A stretch of DNA of 64,000 nt from CAYVQE01 sp964454005 (GTDB lineage: Bacteria > Myxococcota > B64-G9), in assembly GCA_964454005.1 (NCBI GenBank), contig CAYVQE010000006.1:1-64000 (forward strand), in the 5' to 3' direction. The first letter of the stretch is position 1. Each line of letters opens with the position of its first letter. Made by a program: the position numbers and the translations under genes. Below the pieces are notes generated by a model. That model did not search any database. It was not told the DNA's origin and worked only from the letters and a program-made list of their open reading frames with translations. Shown in pieces: positions 8,401 to 15,247 of this stretch.

Positions 8401-9356
8401 GCGAGCTGGCCGGCCGCCATCTCGTCCCCGTTCAGATGCAGCGCCACGTCGCTGCCGTCGGCGCAGGCGAACACGCCGGCCGCGTCGGTCTCGACGGTCA
8501 GGGTGACCTGCAGCCCCTCGGTGAAGTCGTCCTCGTCGTCGTCGGCGCTGAACTGGCTGCCGTCGGCCGGCAGCAGCCGCACCGCACAGCCGCCGGTGTC
8601 GACGGTGACGCTGATCTGGGCGGTCACCTCCGAGCCGTCCCAGCCGGTGGTGGTGGCCAGCAGCAGGTTGGTGCCCTCGAGCAGGTCGACCGCGGCGAAG
8701 CCGACCGCCGCGTTGGCCAGCTCGCCGCTGCTGGGCGGCCGCTGGCCGACCTGCAGCTCGACCAGCTCACCGTCGTCGACGCCCTTGCACACCAGGGCCA
8801 CGTCGGCCTGGAAGCCGCGCTCGGCCGAGACGTCGTCGCCGGCGGTCAGGGTGGAGCCGTCGCTGGGCGCCTCGAAACGACAGGCGGGCACGTCGAGCTG
8901 GACGGTGACCGTCTTGCAGATCTCGATGGGCACGCTGCGCGGCTTGCAGCCGGTGCCGCCTTCCTCGTCCCAGCTGATGACCGCGGTGCCGGTGGCGCAC
9001 AGATCCTGGGTGCCCTCGGTGAAGGTCCACAGGCCGAAATCGGCGTGGCCGGTTCGGCTGGCGGCGTCGTCGTAGACCACTTCGGCCTCGACCGGCGAGC
9101 CGCTGCCGTCGCTCAGGCTCAGCGCAGTGCCCTCGGGGACGTCGATGGTGCGCAGCCGGACGGCGTACTGCACGCCGTCGTCGACCGTGCCGCTGGCGTC
9201 GTTGAACTCGGTCAGCACGTTGCCGGTGGGGCTGGCGAACTCGACCACCGGCTCGAGCCCCTCGGAGCAAGGCGCCTTGCTGCCGCCACAGCCCGCTGAG
9301 ATCAACGCGGCCAGCATCGAAGCGGCCACCACCGCGCGCAGCAATGAACCCATCAT
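2472..9356 (-). CDS. Giant secreted lipoprotein: Ig-like repeats, fibronectin-III domain, FG-GAP propeller
   Basis: 2294 residues. The start is the ATG at 9356, behind a strong GGGAGGAG site; the frame stays open 97 codons further upstream, but that stretch is not protein-like. A lipoprotein signal ends in SAGC. About 1,700 residues of repeated Ig-like modules follow, each with a variant of an Asp-rich DPxxGLQ segment and endings such as VTVQLDVP. A fibronectin-III-like domain lies at roughly 1755-1855. About seven FG-GAP/integrin-type repeats with calcium-binding DxDxDGxxD loops (GDVDGDGIDD, GDLDSDGFAD) form a predicted beta-propeller from 1865 to the end. The role is probably cell-surface adhesion or ligand binding; the ligand is unknown. 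Composition is mosaic: about 2472-4300 and 5330-6040 are AT-richer than the remainder, suggesting domain exchange. The flanking genes point to a peptide-modification locus, but a functional link is not shown. Confidence 0.85.
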   Translation of the reverse strand: MMGSLLRAVVAASMLAALISAGCGGSKAPCSEGLEPVVEFASPTGNVLTEFNDASGTVDDGVQYAVRLRTIDVPEGTALSLSDGSGSPVEAEVVYDDAASRTGHADFGLWTFTEGTQDLCATGTAVISWDEEGGTGCKPRSVPIEICKTVTVQLDVPACRFEAPSDGSTLTAGDDVSAERGFQADVALVCKGVDDGELVELQVGQRPPSSGELANAAVGFAAVDLLEGTNLLLATTTGWDGSEVTAQISVTVDTGGCAVRLLPADGSQFSADDDEDDFTEGLQVTLTVETDAAGVFACADGSDVALHLNGDEMAAGQLAGGQLQFSATLPDGQVEAWAEVSGERDGSSLVNSYRVCTTPVTVAIQAPADGLTITDAADRDPDTAGIQLAVSGSSSGVPDAASLQVLIDGEVFPSAANPLVPAVFFPGSNYSFEYITLTSGPRTVQVVGADACGAQASVEHQLEVQSEQPMCTIDDPSDGQVLLAADDADGDPTNGLQYAVQVSTDNVDDGQAISLLIGGQGPVAGTVQAGAWTPEVTFLDGNNKFLRCQIAGEPASAPIYVTVDGHPPVIEIVSPADGADLDSTDANVEVLTSGVADGQTFEVAWTDGDQQDSRTGTVVDGGGGLEISLFGGAGTVSNTITASVQDAAGNPASDAIQVDVSLPTDPPAITFVDPDGTAQQPIPIDEGDRIYTVIAQVEHVVAGAAATLELLDNGQPRQSETSDVSGAGFATFGDVLLPRGEVELRVSASNAVSTSTASLLLEVGDTTLPRVILTAPADGTYTADGAVSVIVDSDVAEGQTCTVCRRDTPANPSLPPICLVANAVAQGTTDAAGDVALELPAPLAEGDYELWASCEAADSRTGTSAPNRVVVDQTPPEVAFVEPLEGAIYNADSPDRSPATPGFQIRVLLSADVEDGVLADQLFVDGSPAEIAGDPPTFEAGQATYNAVTATTGASHTLEATVCDKANNCADATPVTILVDRQAPDVVITDPADGFELGAGDDQSAAAGFQHDVVCNFTGASEGDVLALRRNVENEGWVELATHELAANETNSYTFDRATLDPTPDRYAAVQLEVTITDQAQNSTQAFSGGTLAPQAPDVEITRPVDGRQFNITHDMCPEEGFHSQVDVETVGTSTGDRLVLCICHGAQCPAADPQSADICTRYGHGEVVFETTVTGSVSTLVCTPFAEGSNILSAFSENVPGQGNFSEPVTVQVDSIPPTVESLTVTSDANDDGCVNIAEGEMVVTADISDVGTGVEGRTARLVQNWPNGSAIASATVSGGQAVFSTAPADGDLDLTVTVSDQYGSPNIRESNPSISDLEAQFTIRFDHTAPTIAITDPDHPNLLYEDDLDPGTEDVDFDLCATVTGSEDGQLVHFLPAARSEALVGGVACILTSLGQGPALLEAEVTDSCGNEATPASLAVFVDTIRPTVSCTQPSAGDTVQEQAVDFVCSTSGTDATQRITVRSGGQQRCQADVIIPGPTTFVCNLPAGTHDLRVTTRDPAGNVSEEFQIDPVTIEVEGCDITLQDLNNPAVLNASHDSDANPDNGLQLDVTACSVTCDSSSCGACEVVLDLDGTPVGPAQGLGADGCVTFQDVPLADGETGTVITATIDDQQGNINTSSITVELVDLYGPNLTRLAPGADDVVCVAASGNPDANGTTILADKVAGEPCEMDFSFEIGDGGDPIYPGRFSLELAGNPIGGPTSITSNPQTVDYSNRQLEHATTSNLDAVVTDYAGNEARISLTVEADVVAPAEVADAVPALVDAHHADVDLVWSAVGDDGAEGNPQGYVVRWAREAITDSNSWQNAEEVYSGAGTGASLVLPPLNTYHFSVRAIDEVGNFSPLPPSDVVLDNHWNHVEHVRDPGGITGFAMCNAGDVDGDGIDDLLASAPFYDGDVGEVMAFQGVADLNSWSSSDAPVVLRRNSSGEFFGYFLTGVGDLDSDGFADVVVSGHGFDASRGRLSIYFGRSDFFSNPPTTPDLEIRGPVGTDGLLGRAFARLGDVNGDGFTDLFVSAYQLDGNGRGYIFFGRSRAEWTDPSFVNGDDGDGEAFVPVDNADIAFLGIEVDDGFGYRWGNTSLGDLDGDGYDDFTVAASTVNEVYTFDGELVHQITNRDVDPASDSIDILSYGEAVSIRGFGEYAVGGHDITADGIADLVVSASEYNKVYLFKGIDHGNGDPSITIDTNATRELTWPEDISFGEKFEIVDINMDGLPDMLVGVNSSLGHRAFIFYNSGDEGSPEPYFSDEPESILYGAGDNYFGIDMAVGDFNGDGLPDVAIGEPFLETIHVFFSTN

Positions 9357-9381
9357 CGTCGGCTCCTCCCCGGTCAACGGA

Positions 9382-9407
9382 CCGAGCCCCACTTCCGCCG
9401 GGCTCGG
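9382..9407. repeat. 8-bp inverted repeat in the 5' leader of the giant lipoprotein gene
   Basis: CCGAGCCC at 9382-9389 and GGGCTCGG at 9400-9407, separated by 10 bases. It lies between the PqqD-like gene and the start at 9356, in the predicted mRNA leader. No U-tract follows on the minus strand, so a leader hairpin or operator is as likely as a terminator. Confidence 0.4.
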
Positions 9408-9421
9408 CACCAATCCCCACG

Positions 9422-9450
9422 AGTTTAGCCCGAGTGCTCCGGAAAAACAA
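9422..9450 (-). promoter_or_regulatory. Candidate sigma70-type promoter of the giant lipoprotein gene
   Basis: On the minus strand, TTGTTT (9450-9445), a 17-base spacer and TAAACT (9427-9422). Initiation near 9415 would give a leader of about 60 bases containing the inverted repeat at 9382-9407. Elements are imperfect. Confidence 0.4.
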
Positions 9451-9585
9451 CGGATATGCAATGTCTTGTTATTGAACCCATCCCGCCACTTCAAGCACCC
9501 CCGGCAGCGCACCCCGATCGGGCCACCCCGCCCCGGGCGTGCTGACCAGGCCACGCCTGCTCGGCGCGCATCAGCGGCCGGGGCA

Positions 9586-10501
9586 TCACTCCCCGGGCGC
9601 GCTGACCAGGCCCTTCTTGGCCAGGCACTCGGCGAACCAGACCGCATCCTCCTCGGCCCGTGCCTCGTCGACCTCGAACTCGGACTGCAGGGTGGCGGCG
9701 ATGTCGGCCAGCGAGCGCTTGCCGTCGAGCAGCTCCCAGATGCGGGTGCCCACCTCGTTCAGCGAGTGCATCATGCTGTCGGCCGGGGTGACGATGACCG
9801 CCTCGCCCTCGATCAGCCGCCAGGCCACCTCGCGCAGCCGCTTCACCGTGTCGCCCAGCGAGAAGGCCTCGGCCGCGGCCGGCTTCTCGGTCTTGGCGGT
9901 CGTCTTCTTCTCGGCGCCTTTTGCCGCCCCGCGCGCTTTTCGCGCGCTGGCCGGCTTCTTGGCGGCCTTCTTTTGGGTGCTGGTCTTTTTGGCCGCCTTC
10001 TTTTTGGTGCTGGTCTTTTTAGCAGCCTTCTTCTTGGTACTGGTCTTCTTGGCCGGCTTCTTGGCGGCTTTCTTCTTGGTACTGGTCTTCTTGGCCGGCT
10101 TCTTGGCGGCTTTCTTCCTGGTACTGGTCTTCTTGGCCGGCTTCTTGGCGGCTTTCTTCTTGGTACTGGTCTTNNNNNNNNNNNNNNNNNNNNNNNNNNN
10201 NNNNNNNNNNNNNNNNNNNNNNNNNNNNNNNNNNNNNNNNNNNNNNNNNNNNNNNNNNNNNNNNNNNNNNNNNGGCGGCTTTCTTCTTGGTACTGGTCTT
10301 CTTGGCCGGCTTCTTGGCGGCTTTCTTCTTGGTACTGGTCTTCTTGGCCGCCTTCTTGGTCGTCTTCTTCTCGGCGCCTTTTGCCGCCCCGCGCGCTTTT
10401 CGCGGGGTGGCCGCCTTCTTGGCGGCTTTCTTTTTGGTGCTGGTCTTCTTGGCCGCCTTCTTGGCGGCTTTCTTCCTGGTACTGGTCTTCTTGGTAGCCA
10501 T
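9586..10501 (-). CDS. PqqD-like protein with a histone-H1-like Lys/Ala repeat tail (interrupted by assembly gap)
   Basis: ATG 10501 has AAAGGGG about 9 bases upstream and opens 76 codons before the gap; 195 residues follow it. I checked the frame: the sequence immediately right of the PqqD part is open and in frame from 10173 to the stop at 9586. The N-terminal part repeats a 14-residue unit of the type KKPAKKTSTKKKAA, flanked on both sides of the array by the same RKARGAAKGAEKKTT block. The last 86 residues are a PqqD-type winged-helix domain (VTPADSMMHSLNEVGTRIWE, then DGKRSLADIAATL). H1-like tails (AlgP, HctB type) bind nucleic acid; PqqD domains bind leader peptides. The combination is unusual. 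Both gap edges fall on codon boundaries, so the real gap is probably a multiple of three. A consensus promoter lies directly upstream, so it is not merely a tail of the glcDF operon. Confidence 0.75.
10174..10273. other. Assembly gap, 100 N
   Basis: A run of exactly 100 undetermined bases inside the KKPAKKTSTKKKAA-coding repeat. The number is a placeholder: 100 is not divisible by three although the reading frame on both sides is the same repeat frame. The number of 42-bp units is therefore unknown. Confidence 0.98.
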
Positions 10502-10542
10502 CCTCAACCCCTTTAGCAACCGACGGAATCTCGCTTGCAGGC

Positions 10543-10571
10543 AGAATAGGCGGGCCGGGCGGGCTTGTCAA
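10543..10571 (-). promoter_or_regulatory. Consensus sigma70-type promoter for the PqqD/H1-like gene
   Basis: On the minus strand, TTGACA (10571-10566), a 17-base spacer and TATTCT (10548-10543), about 42 bp upstream of the ATG at 10501. The -35 box overlaps the stop codon of glcF, which indicates independent transcription of the downstream gene. Confidence 0.7.
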
Positions 10572-11989
10572 TCCCCGCAGCCGGCTTTGTCCGCATCGCA
10601 TTCGGGCCGGCCGCCGGCCCGCCCGGCCCCGGCCGGCTCGGCTTGCGGCAGCGACCGGGCGTCGAGCCCGAAGCGCAAGGCGGCCTCGGCGGTGGTCATC
10701 ACCTCCACCGCGGGGTCCAGCCGGCCCACGGTCTCGGCCAGCTGCAGCACGCAGCCCGAGCACTCGGTCACCACCGCCCGAGCGCCGGTGGCCAGCGCGC
10801 GGCGGGCCTTGTCTTCGCCCATGGCGGTCGACAGATCGTAGTGGGCCAGGTTGAACGAGCCGCCGTGGCCGCAGCAGCGGCAGGGGTGGCACATCTCGAC
10901 CAGGGTGGCGCCGCGCAAGCGGGTCAGCAGCAGCCGCGGCGCGTCCTTCTCCTCGAAGCCGCGCGACAGGTGACAGGGATCGTGGAAGGTGATGGGCACC
11001 CGGCCGGCGGCCGGCCGCCGGCCGTCGCCCTCGCTGCGGGCGCCGGCGACCCGCGCCCACACCCGGCTCAGCGGCACCACCCGCTCGGCCAGCAGCCGGG
11101 CCCGCTCGGCCCGCTCGCCGTCGCCGGCCAGCAGTGCGGGCAGGTGGGCTCTGAGCATGTGGGCGCAGGTGGCGCAGGGGCTGGTCACCGCCGCCGGCGG
11201 CGCGGCGCCGGCCGGCCACAGGGCGTCGACGTTGCGCGCGGCCAGCCGGCGGGCGCCGGCCAGCTCGCCGGAGCTGTAGGCCGGCATGCCGCAGCAGGCC
11301 TGATCCCGCGGCACCTCGACAGCCGCGCCGGCGCCGGCCAGCAGCCCCAGCGCGGCCGCGGCCGCTTGGGGCCGGAGGTAGTTGTTGACGCAGCCGATGA
11401 ACAGCACCACCCGCTGCTCGTCGTCGGCCGGCGGCGGCGCGGGCAGGTCGCGATCGAGGAAGAAGGGCCGGGCGATGGGCGGCAAGCGGCGCCGCCGGCC
11501 GTCGGGCCCGCGCAAAAAGCGGATGTGCAACCCGCTGTGGCCCGGCACCCGGGCGGCCCACAGCGGCCGGCTGGCCCGGGCGCCCTTGAGCAGGGCCGGC
11601 ACGGCGCGGCGGCCGGGCAGCAGGCGGCGCAGCACGAACTGCTTGATGCGGCCGATGCGGCCGCGGTCGGACAGCTCGGCCCGGGCCGCCTGCACGATGG
11701 CCGCGGTGTCGACCTGGTTGGGACACGAGCTTTTGCAGCGGTTGCACAGCAGGCAGGAGGTCAAAAAGTGGCGGTAGAGCGCGTCGTCGTCGAGCGCGCC
11801 CTGCCGCTGGGCCCGGATCAGGGCCAGCTTGCCGCGGGCCACCCCGCCCTCGCGCTGCATGAACTCGTAGACCGGGCAGATGGCCATGCAGGTGCCGCAG
11901 CGCACGCAGCGCGACAGCTCGGCCTCGAGCGCTTCGGCCTCGAGCGGCTCGGCCGCGCCCGGCTCGCCCGCGTCGCGCTCGGCGGCCAC
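10568..11989 (-). CDS. glcF: Glycolate/2-hydroxyacid oxidase iron-sulfur subunit, GlcF-type
   Basis: 473 residues from GTG 11989, which has GGAGG nine bases upstream and lies 4 bp after the glcD stop; the frame is open further upstream but overlaps glcD. Two 4Fe-4S clusters are visible near the N-terminus (CVRCGTCMAICP and CLLCNRCKSSCP), followed by two CCG domains (CVNNY...CCGMPAYSSG, then DPCHLS...CCGHGGSF and CSGC). This is the GlcF/LctD-like architecture that passes electrons from the flavin subunit to quinone or another carrier. With glcD immediately upstream and etfBA close by, it probably serves oxidation of glycolate, lactate or another 2-hydroxyacid. A Pro/Ala/Arg-rich insert separates the clusters from the CCG domains. 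The substrate cannot be told from sequence. Confidence 0.88.
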   Translation of the reverse strand: MAAERDAGEPGAAEPLEAEALEAELSRCVRCGTCMAICPVYEFMQREGGVARGKLALIRAQRQGALDDDALYRHFLTSCLLCNRCKSSCPNQVDTAAIVQAARAELSDRGRIGRIKQFVLRRLLPGRRAVPALLKGARASRPLWAARVPGHSGLHIRFLRGPDGRRRRLPPIARPFFLDRDLPAPPPADDEQRVVLFIGCVNNYLRPQAAAAALGLLAGAGAAVEVPRDQACCGMPAYSSGELAGARRLAARNVDALWPAGAAPPAAVTSPCATCAHMLRAHLPALLAGDGERAERARLLAERVVPLSRVWARVAGARSEGDGRRPAAGRVPITFHDPCHLSRGFEEKDAPRLLLTRLRGATLVEMCHPCRCCGHGGSFNLAHYDLSTAMGEDKARRALATGARAVVTECSGCVLQLAETVGRLDPAVEVMTTAEAALRFGLDARSLPQAEPAGAGRAGGRPECDADKAGCGD

Positions 11990-11993
11990 CGGC

Positions 11994-13415
11994 TCAGGCC
12001 TCCGCCGCGCCCGGCCCGGCCGCCGGCTCGTCCGGGAAGATCTTGTGCGGGTTGAGGATGCCGTGCGGGTCCAGGGCCCGCTTGACGCTGCGCATGGCCG
12101 CCATGGCCCCCGGCGCCAGCTCGCGGCCGAGGAAGGGCTGCTTGGTGGTGCCCACCCCGTGCTCGCCGGTGATGGAGCCATCCAGCGCCACCACCAGCTC
12201 GAAGGTCTGGGCCACGGCGGCCTCGACCCGCCGGGCCTGATCGGCGTCGTCCGGCTGGACCAGGAAGTTGACGTGGATGTTGCCGTCGCCGGCGTGGCCG
12301 AAGCAGGCGCAGGCCACCCGGTTCTTCTCGGCGATGGCGTGGATGCCGCCGACCGCCTCGGGCAGCCGGGCGATGGGCACCACGATGTCCTCGTTGAACT
12401 TGTGCGGCGCGATGTGCGCCAGCGCCGGGCCGGCCGCCCGGCGCGCCTTCCACAGCTGCGCGGCCTCGTCGTCGTCGGCCGCCCGGCGCAGCTCCACCGC
12501 GCCCGAGCGCTCGATCACGGCGCCGGCCGCGTCGGCCGCCGCGGCCACCTCGCCTGCGCGGCCGTCGACCTCGATCACCAGCGCGGCCGCGGCTTCGTCG
12601 GGCAGGCCCACCGGCTGCTGGGCCTGGATGCAGCGGATGGTCTGGGCGTCGACGAACTCCAGCGCCGACGGCAGCACCCCGGCGCGCAGCACCGCGCCCA
12701 CCGCCGCGGCCGCCGCCTCGATGGAGTCGAAGGCGGCCAGCAGGGTGGCCCGGGCCGCCGGCAGCGGCAGCAGCCGCAGGGTGGCCTCGGTGATGATGCC
12801 CAGGGTGCCCTCCGAGCCGACCAGCAGCGAGACCATGTCGTAGCCGGCCACGGATTTGATGGTGCGGGCGCCGAAGCGCAGCCGCTGGCCGTCGGCCATC
12901 ACCGCCTCGAGCGCCAGCACGTACTGCCGGGTCACCCCGTACTTGACCGCCCGCGGGCCGCCGGCGTTCTCGGCCAGGTTGCCGCCCAGGGTGCAGGTCT
13001 CCTTGCTCTGCGGATCGGGCGGGTAGAACAGGCCGTGGGCGGCCACCGCGTCCTGCAGCGCCTCGGTGACCACGCCGGGCTGCACCACCGCCTGCAGGTT
13101 GTCGCGGTCGATGGCCAGGATCTGGTTCATGCGCTGGGTCGACAGCACCAGCCCGCCGGCGATGGCCCGCGCCCCGCCGGTCAGGTTGGTGCCGGCACCG
13201 CGGGCCACCACCGGGATGCGCGCGGCCGCGGCCAGGCGCACCACCGCGGCCACCTGCTCGGCGCAGTCGGGCAGCACCACCGCCTCGGGCGGCGCCAGCG
13301 GCGCCTGCGGGGTGGCGTCGAAGCCGTACAGGGCCAGCTCGGCCGGCTCGGTCTTGCAGTGGGGCTTGCCCACGATGCGGATCAGCTCTTTGCGCAGCTT
13401 TCGGCCCAGCGCCAC
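11994..13415 (-). CDS. glcD: FAD-linked 2-hydroxyacid oxidase/dehydrogenase, GlcD-type
   Basis: 473 residues. GTG 13415 is preceded by GGAGGTG. The PCMH-type FAD-binding half carries VARGAGTNLTGGA and the phosphate-binding PPDPQSKETCTLGGNLAENA segment. The C-terminal FAD-oxidase half ends with CFGHAGDGNIHVN and GSITGEHGVG, both typical of GlcD, LldD-unrelated D-lactate dehydrogenases and D-2-hydroxyglutarate dehydrogenases. It oxidises a 2-hydroxyacid to the 2-oxoacid and hands electrons to the adjacent Fe-S subunit. It is followed at 4 bp by glcF and preceded at 135 bp by an aldehyde dehydrogenase gene, so the three may form one operon. Glycolate, D-lactate and 2-hydroxyglutarate are all possible substrates. 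Confidence 0.9.
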   Translation of the reverse strand: MALGRKLRKELIRIVGKPHCKTEPAELALYGFDATPQAPLAPPEAVVLPDCAEQVAAVVRLAAAARIPVVARGAGTNLTGGARAIAGGLVLSTQRMNQILAIDRDNLQAVVQPGVVTEALQDAVAAHGLFYPPDPQSKETCTLGGNLAENAGGPRAVKYGVTRQYVLALEAVMADGQRLRFGARTIKSVAGYDMVSLLVGSEGTLGIITEATLRLLPLPAARATLLAAFDSIEAAAAAVGAVLRAGVLPSALEFVDAQTIRCIQAQQPVGLPDEAAAALVIEVDGRAGEVAAAADAAGAVIERSGAVELRRAADDDEAAQLWKARRAAGPALAHIAPHKFNEDIVVPIARLPEAVGGIHAIAEKNRVACACFGHAGDGNIHVNFLVQPDDADQARRVEAAVAQTFELVVALDGSITGEHGVGTTKQPFLGRELAPGAMAAMRSVKRALDPHGILNPHKIFPDEPAAGPGAAEA

Positions 13416-13550
13416 GGGACACCTCCGGGACTCATCTTGCTTCCTGGACCGGCTGCGGGCAAGGGCAAATGCGAGCTTCCAGCGCCACCGGCGCCCGGAC
13501 CGCTGCGGGCAAACCGGCGCGAGGCGTCGCGGGCCGACTCCGGCCGGCGC

Positions 13551-14933
13551 TCAGGCGGGCTGAAGCGAGAACGACTTGGGCCGGGTCAGATGCTCGTAGC
13601 CGATGAGCGACAGGCTGCAGCCGCGGCCGGAGTCGCCGATGCCCACCCAGGCCAGCAGCGGGTCCAGGTAGTCGCAGCTGTTCATGAACCAGGTGCCCAC
13701 CTGCACCTGCCGGCCGAGGCGCACGGCCGCATCGCGATCGCGGGTGAAGACCGCGCCGGTCAGGCCGAAGCGGCTGTCGTTCATCGCGGCCACCGCCTCG
13801 TCGTCCGCGGCCACCGGCATCAACCCCACCGCCGGCCCGAAGGTCTCCTCGCGCATCAGCTCCATGCGGTGATCCACCCGGGTGAGAATCTGGGGCGCCA
13901 GGTAGGCCGGTCCCGGCGTGGCGTCCGGTTCGGCCAGCAGCGGCTCGGCGCCGGCGGCCACGGCGGCGCGCACCTGGGCGCGGACCTGCTCGGCGGCCGC
14001 GGCCGATACCAGCGGGCCCAGGGTGGTGTCCGGATCGCGCGGATCGCCCAGCCGGAAGGCCGAGCGAACCTGCTCCACCAGGGCCGCGGTGAACGCCTCG
14101 CTCACATCGCGGTGGACGTAGATGCGCTTGATGCCGCAGCAGGACTGGCCGGCGTTGAAAAAGGCCCCGTCGGCCAGATCGGCCGCCGCCCGCTCCACGT
14201 CCGCGTCGGCCCGCACATAGGCCGCATCCTTGCCGCCCAGCTCGAGCACCGGGGCCAACAGCCCCTCGGCCGCCGCCCGCGCCACGGCCCGGCCGCCGGC
14301 GACCGACCCGGTGAAGCCGACGTGATCGACCTGGCGTTGGGCGATGATCCGGGCGACCTGGTCGTGATCGAGGTGCAGACACTGCAGCACCCCCTCCGGC
14401 AACCCGGCCGCCGCGGCCGCCTGCACGTAGCGCTCGGCGACCAGCGGGGTCTGGGCCGATGTCTTGAGCAGCACGCAGTTGCCGGCCATCAAAGACGGCA
14501 CCACCGCGTTGACCGAGGTCAGGTAGGGGTAGTTCCACGGGCTTATGACGAAGGAGGCGCCCAGCGGCTCGCGGGTGATGAACCGTTCCTGGCCGCCTTC
14601 GCCGCCGACGTCCAGCTCGGCCAGCGCCGCCGGCGCCAGCTCGATCATGGTCCGGGCCCGATCGGCGAAGGTGTTGACCTCGAGCGGGGCGTGCCGGATG
14701 GGCCGGCCCATCTGCATACAGATCTCCTCGGCGATCGGACCGGTCCAGTCGAGGATGCGCGCGACCAGTTTTTCGAGCAGGGCGCCGCGCTCGGCCAGCG
14801 GTGTGGCCCGCCAGGCGGCGCTCGCCCGGTGGGCCGCGGCCAGCGCCGCGGCCACCTGGTCTTCGGTGGCCAGCGGCCGCTCGGCGTAGACGCTGCCGTC
14901 GATCGGGGAGATGGTCTTTTGGATCGCAGCCAT
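13551..14933 (-). CDS. NAD(P)-dependent aldehyde dehydrogenase
   Basis: 460 residues from ATG 14933, which has GGAGGTCG eight bases upstream; an 82-codon in-frame extension is rejected because it is not protein-like. The product is a complete aldehyde dehydrogenase: SPWNYP (Asn134 region), LELGGKD with general base Glu231, and catalytic Cys265 in FNAGQSCCG. FTGS at about 207-210 belongs to the NAD-binding region. The length matches the succinate-semialdehyde/short ALDH group. It lies upstream of glcD-glcF on the same strand and could feed a carboxylic acid, for example one from glycolaldehyde or lactaldehyde, to the oxidase. That substrate link is inference from order alone. Confidence 0.88.
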   Translation of the reverse strand: MAAIQKTISPIDGSVYAERPLATEDQVAAALAAAHRASAAWRATPLAERGALLEKLVARILDWTGPIAEEICMQMGRPIRHAPLEVNTFADRARTMIELAPAALAELDVGGEGGQERFITREPLGASFVISPWNYPYLTSVNAVVPSLMAGNCVLLKTSAQTPLVAERYVQAAAAAGLPEGVLQCLHLDHDQVARIIAQRQVDHVGFTGSVAGGRAVARAAAEGLLAPVLELGGKDAAYVRADADVERAAADLADGAFFNAGQSCCGIKRIYVHRDVSEAFTAALVEQVRSAFRLGDPRDPDTTLGPLVSAAAAEQVRAQVRAAVAAGAEPLLAEPDATPGPAYLAPQILTRVDHRMELMREETFGPAVGLMPVAADDEAVAAMNDSRFGLTGAVFTRDRDAAVRLGRQVQVGTWFMNSCDYLDPLLAWVGIGDSGRGCSLSLIGYEHLTRPKSFSLQPA

Positions 14934-15247
14934 GACGAGTTCGACCTCCGGTTCGGGTGAACGACGCAACCGCCGCCTCGGTCCCTCCGGCGCGCGATCT
15001 CTCCGGCGCGCGGAGCGGGTCGGGCGGGTGGAACAACCGGAGCGTATCGAATCCAGCCCGGCGCGGCAACGAACGACCCGGCGCAGGCCGCACCGGCCGG
15101 CGCCGGTGTATGCCTTGCCCTCGGGTGCGGCCCCCGAAAGGCGGGGACGGTTGGATACCACCGAGCCGCGATGGCTCAAAAAAAACGCGCCGGGAAGGGC
15201 TCCCGGCGCGCGGTCGATGGTGAAAAACAGCCCGCCAGCGGCGGGGC
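14934..15247. other. 314-bp intergenic region upstream of the aldehyde dehydrogenase gene
   Basis: It contains the etfA terminator at 15178-15210 and, nearer the aldehyde dehydrogenase gene, a direct repeat of TCCGGCGCGCG (two copies between about 14987 and 15015). No further gene and no convincing promoter were recognised. Confidence 0.6.
15178..15210 (-). terminator. Intrinsic terminator after etfA
   Basis: Perfect 10-bp stem, CGCGCCGGGA at 15186-15195 and TCCCGGCGCG at 15201-15210, with a 5-base loop. Eight A residues at 15178-15185 become a U8 tract on the minus-strand transcript directly after the stem. It lies 38 bp past the etfA stop. Confidence 0.9.

Noticed and set aside
7260..9299. 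679-codon plus-strand frame opposite the giant lipoprotein gene
   Set aside because: Antisense shadow of the Asp/Gly/Val-rich repeats; no start context or domain.
9357..9647. 97-codon N-terminal extension of the giant lipoprotein frame
   Set aside because: It overlaps the end of the PqqD-like gene region, is rich in Arg/Pro/Ala without domain character, and would bury the lipoprotein signal that starts at 9356 behind a strong ribosome binding site.
10019..10500. Treating the 42-bp repeats in the H1-like tail as a CRISPR or satellite array
   Set aside because: The repeats are in frame, lack spacers and code a regular KKPAKKTSTKKKAA-type protein repeat.
11880..14960. 1026-codon plus-strand frame opposite glcD and the aldehyde dehydrogenase gene
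   Set aside because: His/Arg/Gly-rich translation typical of the antisense of high-GC genes; the minus-strand frames carry clear enzyme motifs.
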